Source: JAAYYM01 sp964483155 (GTDB taxonomy: Bacteria; Bacillota; Clostridia; Lachnospirales; Lachnospiraceae). From it: a stretch of DNA of 64,000 nt. The notes beneath the pieces were generated by a model. That model was given only the letters and a program-made list of their open reading frames with translations, made no database searches and was not told the origin of the DNA. The number at the start of each line of letters is the position of its first letter. Within the stretch, counting starts at the first letter, position 1. Shown here piece after piece: positions 17,501-24,382 of this stretch. Position numbers and translations under genes: made by a program. The stretch covers positions 1-64,000 of the forward strand of contig CAZAAC010000007.1 in assembly GCA_964483155.1 (NCBI GenBank). The letters are read 5' to 3'.

Positions 17501-17695
17501 CTAGATACTGAGACAAGAAAATATATGCAGGCAGGAAGATTTTTTAAATTAACAGAGGAAGGTAAAGCGTTGGTTGAAACCGGTGATGAAACAACGAATC
17601 CTAATCTTAGTATTAAATTTTATAATGAAAAAAAAGAAAAAAAGTGGTTTGGTGATGTTTCTATAATGAAAAATATTTTTAATAAAAGTGAGTAA
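14504..17695 (+). CDS. Large von Willebrand A surface protein
   Basis: The ATG at 14504 follows AGGAGG (14492-14497). The product is 1063 residues. A signal peptide (to about residue 28) is followed by a low-complexity stretch with repeated SENxxS words (about 30-90). The von Willebrand A domain spans about 285-590 with a complete metal site: DFSGSM (about 294-299), a Thr in GGTTTA, and FTDGAP. Large insertions within it are typical of pilus tip adhesins. Further beta-rich segments follow, including a GYYKITEETDWSW block typical of wall-protein repeat domains. The protein ends in KKWFGDVSIMKNIFNKSE, with no sortase signal or membrane helix. It may be held by the fibre itself. It opens the operon that carries sipW and five TasA-like genes. 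Confidence 0.82.
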   Translation: MKVGNRKRLTAVILCMVLVLSNTDFIGAAISENEMQNTVISDNDIDKKDETKISENEVPLAPIVEETEPPKTVSENVISENSVSESNISENGVKADVEKILFQTIKGVTITLSASANVIPEDASLSVNELEAEALENVEEALENEEIKQKKRIQSYKAYDIKIIVSGNEVQPSGNVKVTFSGELPVIKEGKELLVYHIDEEKKVATDMKGKIENNEIREKPVVAIMTTHFSTYAIVQESTSSLLSKSNRQDMSNTVGQKKTVHVQSWDDRTYKIDLAAWAGNDVTKPVDVVMALDFSGSMPWMIDRPTGETITYLELINRTTNAVKQEHSIINSNPDQYQWKYKYYVEVTKSTFDGYTEYRPITWHDNKWQFVNPGNNYINLSSGCYDNNELKIYIRGENDKTKLDLLRECVGAFVKEMSQLEGCQISFTAFASGVQGNNIVNQSTDATNLIENGINTPFGTLKVDSEGNPVFSGGTTTALAGGTRQDIGLQQANDLIDRFSGDNNKVVILFTDGAPNGADLKDITDEMDNIIDKEVDLYTSIFYNDATKNKKIINYPDITVGDVVASWKEHVTALYESKNNASLIEAFDDMLDKIINSVTANRIIDQISNEFIYYLYDDTTKTGRPILYDENQDGIEDDYSSIPSGEKVLVFDIEGNGKLYINGEGIYFLQWENITLTGGAENTASFKKEFYVQAKNDYFGGNDVYTNGTNSGIYLNQEDSVPSIMFDRPPVNVKIEYELGMAEDIIFLGEELIDYFTVEKENIIKAVSVNGISIDEFCTKDITLECKWYKDALYSEETSFEEIQKSKPMETTVYYAKVIIKPKGNGVSSWESMTDDSGNMEYSNGMKYYAITPEGEERTEIGTYTIYVVDGKLDITKRINEYYEKKSVSEHIVDNQTFIFKIEKYNMGNDNQLIKDTDFGDVYETINFAQKEDIKTKTKTLIGLEKGYYKITEETDWSWKFEQRLKKFEGETVSVNEEEYFIVGKRSSMNGKSMFTGLDTETRKYMQAGRFFKLTEEGKALVETGDETTNPNLSIKFYNEKKEKKWFGDVSIMKNIFNKSE

Positions 17696-17722
17696 AAAAT
17701 ATAAAAAAGGAATGAAAATATA

Positions 17723-18226
17723 TTGAGACAGTTATGGAAGATAATCAGCAACATCTTATTAGCAGTTTTAGTGGCACTTGTAGTAATTCTAGTGTTGCCG
17801 CGTATATTTGGAGTACAGCCACTTGTCGTGCTAAGTGGTAGTATGGAACCTACTTATCATGTAGGAAGTCTCATATATGTAAAGAATATTAATCCTAAAG
17901 AATTAGAAATTGGAGACCCAGTTACCTATGAAATTAGTCTTGATAAAACAATGGTTACACATAGGATTATAGAAATTGATGCAGAAAATCAATGTATCTA
18001 TACCAAGGGAGATGCAAATAATGTAGCTGATGGTGAAGCGATACCATATACAGATATAATTGGAAAGCCCTTATTATCAATACCGTATATTGGAAAGATA
18101 GCGTATTATTTTACGACACAGCAAGGTTCCATATTATTGATTACAGGAGTAGTTGTTATACTGATATTAGTGTTAATGTCAGAGTTGATTATAAAAGCAG
18201 ATAGAGATGAGAGTCGCTTTCATTAA
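17723..18226 (+). CDS. sipW: SipW-type (ER-type) signal peptidase I
   Basis: A 167-residue membrane protein beginning at TTG 17723. A first membrane segment (about 7-29) leads to the catalytic Ser40 in SGSMEPT, then His80 in VTHRII, which replaces the Lys of standard bacterial enzymes, and Asp97 in KGDANN. A second membrane segment lies at about 135-155. This Ser-His-Asp layout is that of SipW and archaeal/eukaryotic signal peptidases (family S26B). SipW removes the leaders of TasA and related fibre proteins at the outer membrane face. It sits between the von Willebrand A gene and five genes with SipW-type leaders, which are its likely substrates. A second SipW domain is encoded at 22480. Confidence 0.9.
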   Translation: MRQLWKIISNILLAVLVALVVILVLPRIFGVQPLVVLSGSMEPTYHVGSLIYVKNINPKELEIGDPVTYEISLDKTMVTHRIIEIDAENQCIYTKGDANNVADGEAIPYTDIIGKPLLSIPYIGKIAYYFTTQQGSILLITGVVVILILVLMSELIIKADRDESRFH

Positions 18227-18247
18227 AGCAGATAGTTAGGAGAAAGC

Positions 18248-18925
18248 ATGAAAAAATTTAATAGTAATAATAAAATCATTATTTGTTTGTCAATTGTAGC
18301 GATAGTAGCAGTTACTATTATTGGAACAGGAACAACTCTTGCAGTATTACGTGTTCAGGCTGGTGTTATTACAAATTCATTCAAATCAGCAAAGATTAAT
18401 GTACAAGTGGAAGAGTATAATCCTAGTTCAGAAAACAATGAAGGTAGTGACACAAAAAATGAAGTAGACTTTGGTATCATCGAAAAAAATGAGAGTATAA
18501 ATAAAGTTGTTTGGATTAAAAATATTGATTCATTAGATTATCCAACAACAGATACTTTTGTAAGATGTCGTGTCATACCTATTCTACGGGATCAACAAGG
18601 TAATAATATAGCAAAAAACGTTATTCTAAATATTTCTGGACAAGCATCAGATTGGATAATAGATGTAGATAATAACTATTACTATTATACCAAAATTTTA
18701 TCTAAAGGAGGAAAAACATCAAATCTTTTTGAAAACATACAAATAGAAAGTGACATACCAGCAGGAGCTGTACTGGAAATACAAGTACTTGTTGACGCAG
18801 TGCAGGCAAGACCGTTTGCTGAAAACTTCAATACTATGTCAGAAGAAAAAAAATCTGAGATTCCATCATATGATGCATGGAAATGGTATTACGATACAAA
18901 TACCAAAACACTAAAAAAAGAATAA
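18248..18925 (+). CDS. TasA/camelysin-like secreted protein with SipW-type leader (2 of 6)
   Basis: A 225-residue protein starting 21 bp after sipW, behind TTAGGAGAAAGC. The leader has basic residues, a hydrophobic core (IIICLSIVAIVAVTIIG) and GTTLAVL, then NSFKSAKINVQVEEY, the transition to the first beta strand seen in the paralogues. A conserved late strand reads LVDAVQARPF (about 180-189). The C terminus has AWKWYYDTNTKTLKK, a short motif also seen in paralogue 6 (AWKYDDGTY). No anchor or sorting signal is visible. It is presumably cleaved by the neighbouring SipW and exported as a fibre subunit or chaperone. Confidence 0.78.
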   Translation: MKKFNSNNKIIICLSIVAIVAVTIIGTGTTLAVLRVQAGVITNSFKSAKINVQVEEYNPSSENNEGSDTKNEVDFGIIEKNESINKVVWIKNIDSLDYPTTDTFVRCRVIPILRDQQGNNIAKNVILNISGQASDWIIDVDNNYYYYTKILSKGGKTSNLFENIQIESDIPAGAVLEIQVLVDAVQARPFAENFNTMSEEKKSEIPSYDAWKWYYDTNTKTLKKE

Positions 18926-18957
18926 TAGAAGCCATTACTAAAAAAAGGAGCGGGATA

Positions 18958-19701
18958 ATGAATAAAAAGAAAATGCTTGTAACACTATTAACCATTATGT
19001 TGATTGCAGTTCTTACGATAGGGATAACAATGGCATTATTGAGAACAACAACAAAGGCAGTAACAAACACATTTACATCAGACAAAGAAATCACTATTTC
19101 ACTTAGAGAACCAAAATGGGACGGATATGGGTTTGAAACAGAAGCATCTATTCCAAGTAGCGAAATGCCAACGGGCGAAAGTTTAAATTTAGTAGGAGAC
19201 GATAGCTATCCTATGGGAGAACATGCTGTTGTTTCGACAAATAATATTTACGGTGCAAATATTGCAAATCAGTATATGCCTGGGGATATAATCCCTAAAA
19301 ACCCTATTGTTAGAAATACAAGCAAGGAGGAAGATGTTTATTTGGCAGTAACTGTTGATTGTATTGATGAAAATAATAATACTATAACAACAGAAGAATT
19401 CGAATCAAAATATGGACCTATTGCATTCAATACTGATCAATGGACAAAGATAGGAAGAACAGGAACAAAAGATATTTATCTTTATGGAACAGGCGGTGCA
19501 GATAGCAAAATAGCAACAGTGTTAGGAGAAGGTGAAGTAACAGAAAAAGCAGTTTTTTATCAAGTAAAATTGCTCGATACAATAGGGCAGGATACTGATA
19601 TTTTACCAACTTTTAAAATCATAGTAAATGCATATGCTATTCAAGCAAAAAATGTAACTACAGATAAAGCAGTAGCAGAATTGATAGCATTTATTATGTA
19701 G
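18958..19701 (+). CDS. TasA/camelysin-like secreted protein with SipW-type leader (3 of 6)
   Basis: The ATG at 18958 follows AAAGGAGCGGG; a longer frame exists upstream but overlaps the preceding gene. The product is 247 residues. The leader is NKKKMLVTLLTIML then IGITMALLRTTTKAVTNTF, close to the pattern of its paralogues. The body has a strand ISLREPKWDG shared in spirit with paralogue 5 (LKEPLWDN), PGDIIPKNPIVRNTS, shared with paralogues 4 and 5, and a late VNAYAIQAKN strand. The PGDxIxKxPxVxNTS block is a common feature of TasA-like proteins. It has no wall anchor. It is part of the operon starting at 14354. Confidence 0.78.
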   Translation: MNKKKMLVTLLTIMLIAVLTIGITMALLRTTTKAVTNTFTSDKEITISLREPKWDGYGFETEASIPSSEMPTGESLNLVGDDSYPMGEHAVVSTNNIYGANIANQYMPGDIIPKNPIVRNTSKEEDVYLAVTVDCIDENNNTITTEEFESKYGPIAFNTDQWTKIGRTGTKDIYLYGTGGADSKIATVLGEGEVTEKAVFYQVKLLDTIGQDTDILPTFKIIVNAYAIQAKNVTTDKAVAELIAFIM

Positions 19702-19784
19702 TCCATAATTGAATTATAAAAATTAAGTAAGAATATAATGAAAATAAAATAATATAAACATACAAATTAATGGAGGAAATAAAA

Positions 19785-20573
19785 ATGAAGAAGAAACAAC
19801 TATTTATTACTTTAACAGCAATGGCTCTTACGGCAACACTTGCAATCGGTGGAACACTGGCTTATATGAGTACAACTACAGAGACAAAAGAAAACGTATT
19901 TTCAAGTTCAGACCTTGGCGGATATATTGAAGAAGTTTTTGATGAAGAAACAGCTGAAAAGTATACCCCGGGTGATGTTATTACAAAAGCACCATTAATA
20001 GGACTTGAGTCTGATAGTAAAAGTAATGCATATGTAGCAGCAAGAATAGTATGCTCATATAATGATGTATCTGGTAACAGGGTCGAAATTTCATTAGAAG
20101 ATTTTCAAAAAAATTATGGAACCTTAAATTATATAAATAGTATGGGGGTTAGTGCAAATGGAATAAATGCAGATGCATGGGAAAAATTAGAGGGATCAAC
20201 AGGAGATGTTTATGCTTATATAGGAAGTGATAAGGCATTAAAAGAACTCGTTGCTGGAGCAAAAACAGAAAACTTGTTTGATACAGTAACAGTAAATATT
20301 GGAATTTTAGAGCAAATAAAATCAAAATATGCTTCACAAACTGTATATGAAGAAACATCACCAGGCGTTTTTACAGAAGTAGAGAAAACAGAATCGTCTT
20401 CACAGAGCAAAGCTCTTTACATAAAAAACAGCGATGGTTCATATGATATAGTTGATATTTATAAACTTCCTGAGTTTGAAATTGATGTGCAAGGCTTCCT
20501 AGTTCAGAGTACAGGGATGGAGTATGAAGTAGGATATCTAAATGCATTAAAAGAGTTAGTAGCAGCAAACTAA
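19785..20573 (+). CDS. TasA/camelysin-like secreted protein with SipW-type leader (4 of 6)
   Basis: The ATG at 19785 follows TGGAGGAAAT. The product is 262 residues, the longest of the six paralogues. The leader, KKKQLFITLTAMALTATL then AIGGTLAYMSTTTETKENVFS, fits the SipW-dependent consensus very well. The body contains TPGDVITKAPLIG, a YVAARIVCSYND strand pair and, late, VQGFLVQSTGME. A long Ser/Thr/Glu insertion (about 190-215) separates the last strands. It has no anchor. An 83-bp gap ahead of it without a clear hairpin leaves open an internal promoter. Confidence 0.8.
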   Translation: MKKKQLFITLTAMALTATLAIGGTLAYMSTTTETKENVFSSSDLGGYIEEVFDEETAEKYTPGDVITKAPLIGLESDSKSNAYVAARIVCSYNDVSGNRVEISLEDFQKNYGTLNYINSMGVSANGINADAWEKLEGSTGDVYAYIGSDKALKELVAGAKTENLFDTVTVNIGILEQIKSKYASQTVYEETSPGVFTEVEKTESSSQSKALYIKNSDGSYDIVDIYKLPEFEIDVQGFLVQSTGMEYEVGYLNALKELVAAN

Positions 20574-20635
20574 AAGACATTTTTATTATAATATAGAGAG
20601 CAACATGAATTATATTATACGAGGGAGAAAAAGAA

Positions 20636-21307
20636 ATGAATAAAAGAAAATTAATAATAATAATTAGCTGTACCATAGTATTATCAGTTGCAGTAATTGG
20701 TACAACGCTTGCGTTAATGTCAGATAAAACAGAAGTAAAAGAAAACGTATTCTCAACAGCAGGTATTAGCGGGGAGCTGAAAGAGCCATTATGGGATAAT
20801 GACGATTTTACTAATACTGAAAATCAAGTTCTCTCAGGAAATACAATTTCAGAGAATGAATTAGGTAATAAAAAAGCTGAGAATTTTGTTCCAGGAAGAG
20901 AAATTCCAAAGGATCCAGCTGTTGCAAATACTTCAGAGAGTAGTGTGTGGATTGCTGTAACATTAGGTTACAAATATAATGATAAGGCATGTGATTGGGA
21001 TACTCTATTTGGAAAGAAAGGTTTTGCAGAAATTGATATGAATACCTCAGATTGGGAATTTAGTGATGACAAAAAAATTGCTTATTATAGATATCCTGTT
21101 GAGGCAGGTAAAAAAACCAAAACACTATTTAATAAAATTGAAATAAAAAAAGAAGCAAACACAAAAGAAACAGTAAGTGAGGGCAATATTATATGTATTG
21201 CTATGGGTGATTTTAAAATTGATTTAACAGCGTATCTTGTTCAAACAGAAGGCGTAGATAGTGTTAAAGAAGGTATGCAATATCAGTATCCAGACATTTT
21301 TAAATAA
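20636..21307 (+). CDS. TasA/camelysin-like secreted protein with SipW-type leader (5 of 6)
   Basis: A 223-residue protein with leader NKRKLIIIISCTIVLSVAV then IGTTLALMSDKTEVKENVFS. Its junction KENVFS is identical to that of paralogue 4, which suggests close relation. A word SGNTISENELGNK (about 62-75) resembles the SEN-rich tract of the von Willebrand A protein. PGREIPKDPAVANTSES and a WIAVTLGYKY strand follow. The late strand is LTAYLVQTEGV. No anchor is present. The ATG follows GAGGGAGAAAAAGA. Confidence 0.78.
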   Translation: MNKRKLIIIISCTIVLSVAVIGTTLALMSDKTEVKENVFSTAGISGELKEPLWDNDDFTNTENQVLSGNTISENELGNKKAENFVPGREIPKDPAVANTSESSVWIAVTLGYKYNDKACDWDTLFGKKGFAEIDMNTSDWEFSDDKKIAYYRYPVEAGKKTKTLFNKIEIKKEANTKETVSEGNIICIAMGDFKIDLTAYLVQTEGVDSVKEGMQYQYPDIFK

Positions 21308-21381
21308 TTAGGTTAAGAATATTATAATAGTGTGATAGCTGTCTCTTTTTCATTATTTTAGTATTCACAGGGAGATACTCT

Positions 21382-22083
21382 ATGAATAGAACTAAGAAAA
21401 TAGCACTAGTAATTCTATCAGTTACACTAATTACAACAATCCTAATTGGAGGTTCGCTGGCTTATTTTACAGATGAAGATGAGGTCAAAAATGTTATAAC
21501 AATGGGACATGTTCAAATATCATTAAACGAACCAGAGTTTGAAAAAGCTACGACAAGCGAAAATATAGTTACCTACCGAATGGCAGATGTCTTACCGACA
21601 CAGACGATAGATAAAGATCCTACAATTACTATTGGAAACGGGTCAGAAGATTGCTATTTGAGAATAAGTATTGTAGTAGAAGGGTTTGATGGGCTGCCAG
21701 AGAATGCAAAAAAGACATCTAATCAGTATTGTAAAGAGTTAGAAGAATTATTAGAAGTAAAATTGGATGATAGAACAACAGTATCGTTAAATAACATTAA
21801 CTCAGGATGGCTTAAGTCGGGAGCCTACTATTACTACCAAAATGGAAAAGAAGGTATGGATTTGAAAGAAGGAGTATGTAGCGCAGGTGATGTTATTCCG
21901 GTATTTTCTCAGTTTACAATTCCAAGAAATTGGGGAAGTGATGTGGCTGGGCAAGAATTTAAAATTATTATTTTTGCAGAAGCAGTTCAAGCAAATTACT
22001 TTTCCCCAACAAGGGATAGTAATAATAAAATTATTGCTTGGAAATACGACGATGGTACTTATATAATACCGGAAAAGTACTAA
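21382..22083 (+). CDS. TasA/camelysin-like secreted protein with SipW-type leader (6 of 6)
   Basis: A 233-residue protein with leader NRTKKIALVILSVTLITTI then LIGGSLAYFTDEDEVKNVIT, the closest of the six to the textbook SipW-dependent signature. The mature part starts with VQISLNEPEF and has LPTQTIDKDPTITIGN in the position of the PGDxIxKxP block. The late strand reads FAEAVQANYF, followed by IAWKYDDGTYIIP, similar to the end of paralogue 2. It closes the run of five subunit genes. The next gene is 183 bp away. Confidence 0.8.
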   Translation: MNRTKKIALVILSVTLITTILIGGSLAYFTDEDEVKNVITMGHVQISLNEPEFEKATTSENIVTYRMADVLPTQTIDKDPTITIGNGSEDCYLRISIVVEGFDGLPENAKKTSNQYCKELEELLEVKLDDRTTVSLNNINSGWLKSGAYYYYQNGKEGMDLKEGVCSAGDVIPVFSQFTIPRNWGSDVAGQEFKIIIFAEAVQANYFSPTRDSNNKIIAWKYDDGTYIIPEKY

Positions 22084-22144
22084 ATATCAATAGAAAAAAG
22101 ATTAAATTTATTTAGAAATGATGAAAGGAAAAATTGTCAATATA

Positions 22145-22170
22145 CAGTTTATATTATCAAGTATAAACCG
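22145..22170. promoter_or_regulatory. Inverted repeat before the WQG/SipW-sortase pair
   Basis: GTTTATA (22147-22153) and TATAAAC (22162-22168) form a perfect 7-bp inverted repeat around 8 bases. One mismatch further out, AC and GT extend it. There is no T-tract after it, so it is more likely an operator or RNA hairpin than a terminator. The 22084-22266 gap also has a TATAAT at 22221, but I see no convincing -35. Confidence 0.35.
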
Positions 22171-22266
22171 TAGCGTAATTTATTTTGCGAGAAGAGTAAG
22201 ATGAGAGAGTATAAGTATATTATAATATAGCAATAAGCAAGAATTGCATTTTGAAGGAGATATACT

Positions 22267-22464
22267 ATGCAAAAGCAAATAAGGGAAATAGAAGAGAATC
22301 AAAGTTTCATTCTAGAAATAAAAAGTAAAGAAAATCATACTTGGCAAGGGTCGGTAGCTTGGGTCGAGGGCAAAAAAAAAGAAAATTTTAGAAGTGCATT
22401 AGAGTTATTAAAACTCATTGACTCAACGTTTGAGAGAACATTACAAAATGAAGTCAATTCTTAG
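22267..22464 (+). CDS. Small conserved protein with WQG module
   Basis: A 65-residue soluble protein whose ATG follows GAAGGAGATATACT. Residues from about 27 on, KENHTWQGSVAWVEGKK and FRSALELLKLID, align in register with the C terminus of the 139-residue protein at 13830. I know of no assigned function. Here the module is nearly the whole protein. It lies 15 bp before the SipW-sortase fusion, so it is likely co-transcribed with it. Its position and lack of a leader suggest a cytoplasmic accessory or regulatory role rather than an exported subunit; this is inference. Confidence 0.65.
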   Translation: MQKQIREIEENQSFILEIKSKENHTWQGSVAWVEGKKKENFRSALELLKLIDSTFERTLQNEVNS

Positions 22465-22479
22465 ATAAAGGGATAAAGA

Positions 22480-23823
22480 TTGAAAAAGAACAAGAGAAGG
22501 TATTTAATAAAAATTTTAAATATACTAGGGATTCTTATGATGGTTGCGGTAATTGCCGTAACCATTCCATTTACGGTACCAAAATTATTAGGTTTTCAGA
22601 TATATGAAGTCTTAACAGGAAGCATGGAACCTACATATCCAATTGGAAGTATAGTCTATATAAAAGAAACTGGTGCAGAAAAAATTAAGATAGGAGATGC
22701 AATTACATATACATTAGGCAAAAACACTACATATGTGATGACACATAGGGTTGTAGAACAACTAGAAGATAAACAGGCATTTATTACAAAAGGGGATGCA
22801 AATACTTCTATAGACGAAGTTCCCGTTTCCTATAAAAGAATAATTGGGAAACCTGTTTTTTGTTTGCCAAAACTATCATTTTTTTTGAAATTGATTTATA
22901 CAACCAAAGGAAAGACTATTATTTTATGTATTTTTGCTAGTTCTCTTCTGTTATGGATAATTGCACAAATAATAAAAAATATAGAATATTCTGAAAAGAA
23001 TAGTGGTAGTAAGAAAAACTATGTTATTAAAAACAAGAGAAGAGACAATACGATAAGAGTAATCATCCGATTAATGGCTTTAATTTCAGTTACTTTCGCA
23101 GTAGTATGCATATTTATAATTTTACTTAGTTATATAAAAGCAGAGAATGAGTACAAGATATTACAACAAAGAGTTACATCGACAAACTGTATCGTAGAAA
23201 AAGCAATTAGTTCAAGAAACAATAAAGAAATACTTTTTATTCCAAATACGAAAATCACAGAAAATCTCAAGATGCTTGAAGCAGAAAACAGAGATACAAA
23301 AGGATGGATTTCCTTTGATAATTTAGATATTAATTATCCAATTATGCAAGGCAAAGATAATGCTTTCTATTTAACACACACTTTTTCTAACACAGAGAAT
23401 AACGCAGGAAGTATATTTATGGATACAGGAAATACTATAAATTTTATGGATTTTCATACAATTATATACGGACATAGTATGAAAAACGGATCTATGTTTG
23501 GATTATTAAAAAAATACAATGAAGTTAATTTTTATGATGAAAACAAGTTCTTTACTATTTATACAATTGATAAAGTTTATAGATATCAAATTTTTTCTGT
23601 ACATACTATTTTAGAAAATGATGAGATTTATACAATATGGTATACTCCAGATAAAAACAATGTAAATTTCGGAGAATTTGTAAATAGAATGAAAAATAAT
23701 TCTTGGTATGATACAGGTGTTGAAATATTAGACTCTGATAGAGTAGTGACACTTTCTACTTGTACAGCGTCTGATGAAAAAAGATTTGTAGTACATGGAA
23801 AGTTAATAGCTATATATAAATAG
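22480..23823 (+). CDS. Fusion of SipW-type signal peptidase and class B sortase
   Basis: One uninterrupted frame of 447 residues from TTG 22480. Residues 1-170 are a SipW-type signal peptidase: membrane segment about 12-35, Ser48 in TGSMEPTYP, His89 in MTHRVV, Asp106 in KGDANTS, and a second membrane segment about 145-165. A basic linker (about 170-193), which should lie inside the cell, leads to a third membrane segment (about 195-218). Residues about 260-447 are a class B sortase: WISFDNLDINYPIMQG, His332 in YGHSMKNGSMFG, Cys428 in LSTCT and Arg435 in KRFVVHG. The predicted topology puts both catalytic domains outside. The enzyme could cut leaders and join substrates to the wall or to each other. 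The best nearby sortase target is the VKTGD protein at 10711. Confidence 0.9.
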   Translation: MKKNKRRYLIKILNILGILMMVAVIAVTIPFTVPKLLGFQIYEVLTGSMEPTYPIGSIVYIKETGAEKIKIGDAITYTLGKNTTYVMTHRVVEQLEDKQAFITKGDANTSIDEVPVSYKRIIGKPVFCLPKLSFFLKLIYTTKGKTIILCIFASSLLLWIIAQIIKNIEYSEKNSGSKKNYVIKNKRRDNTIRVIIRLMALISVTFAVVCIFIILLSYIKAENEYKILQQRVTSTNCIVEKAISSRNNKEILFIPNTKITENLKMLEAENRDTKGWISFDNLDINYPIMQGKDNAFYLTHTFSNTENNAGSIFMDTGNTINFMDFHTIIYGHSMKNGSMFGLLKKYNEVNFYDENKFFTIYTIDKVYRYQIFSVHTILENDEIYTIWYTPDKNNVNFGEFVNRMKNNSWYDTGVEILDSDRVVTLSTCTASDEKRFVVHGKLIAIYK

Positions 23824-23941
23824 AAATTTTTAGTATTTTGCTATTTCTTTTTATTGTAAAAGAGATTATACTCAGTAGTAGCACAATATTCAGTTTAAAT
23901 AAGAGTATATATAAGTTTAAATAAAACATTTTTTCAAGATT

Positions 23942-23984
23942 AAAGCTGAATGTTTCGTAGGAATTGCGATTGTTCGGCTTTTTC
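23942..23984 (+). terminator. Probable terminator after the fusion gene
   Basis: AAGCTGAA (23943-23950) pairs with TTCGGCTT (23973-23980), including one G-T pair, around a 22-base loop, followed by TTTCTC. It lies between the fibre cluster and the V-ATPase operon. TTTACA (23994-23999) and TATAAG (24016-24021), 16 bp apart, may be the next promoter. Confidence 0.5.
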
Positions 23985-24066
23985 TCTTATATGTTTACAA
24001 TAATACACTTTTTGATATAAGATAATGACTATAATATATTATTATTTTGAGAAAGGCGATGAATAG

Positions 24067-24378
24067 ATGAAAGAAATAATAAATCAATTGTCTGAAATAG
24101 AAAAAGCAGCCAGTGATATTGTTTATGAAGCTACAAAGAAAAAAGATAGTATTTTTAAAGAAGTTGAAGAAAAGAAAAGAACACTTGATTTTGAGATGGA
24201 ACAGGAAGTAAAAGAAAAAGCAAGTATATTAAATAAGAGTCTTCATGAAAAAATGGAAAACGATATGAAAGAACTAAGATCAAATACAAATGAGTCTATT
24301 GAAATGATACAAGAAATTTATGACACAAAACATAATGATATTGCTCAGGATATTATGAATAGAATAATAGGTGTGTGA
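24067..24378 (+). CDS. V-type ATP synthase subunit G/H (peripheral stalk)
   Basis: A 103-residue, highly charged, almost wholly alpha-helical protein with coiled-coil character and no hydrophobic segment, as expected for the small stalk subunit that pairs with subunit E. It is the first gene of the V-ATPase operon, ahead of subunit C. The sequence itself carries little signature, so position is the main support. The ATG follows GAGAAAGGCGATG. Confidence 0.75.
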   Translation: MKEIINQLSEIEKAASDIVYEATKKKDSIFKEVEEKKRTLDFEMEQEVKEKASILNKSLHEKMENDMKELRSNTNESIEMIQEIYDTKHNDIAQDIMNRIIGV

Positions 24379-24382
24379 TAAT

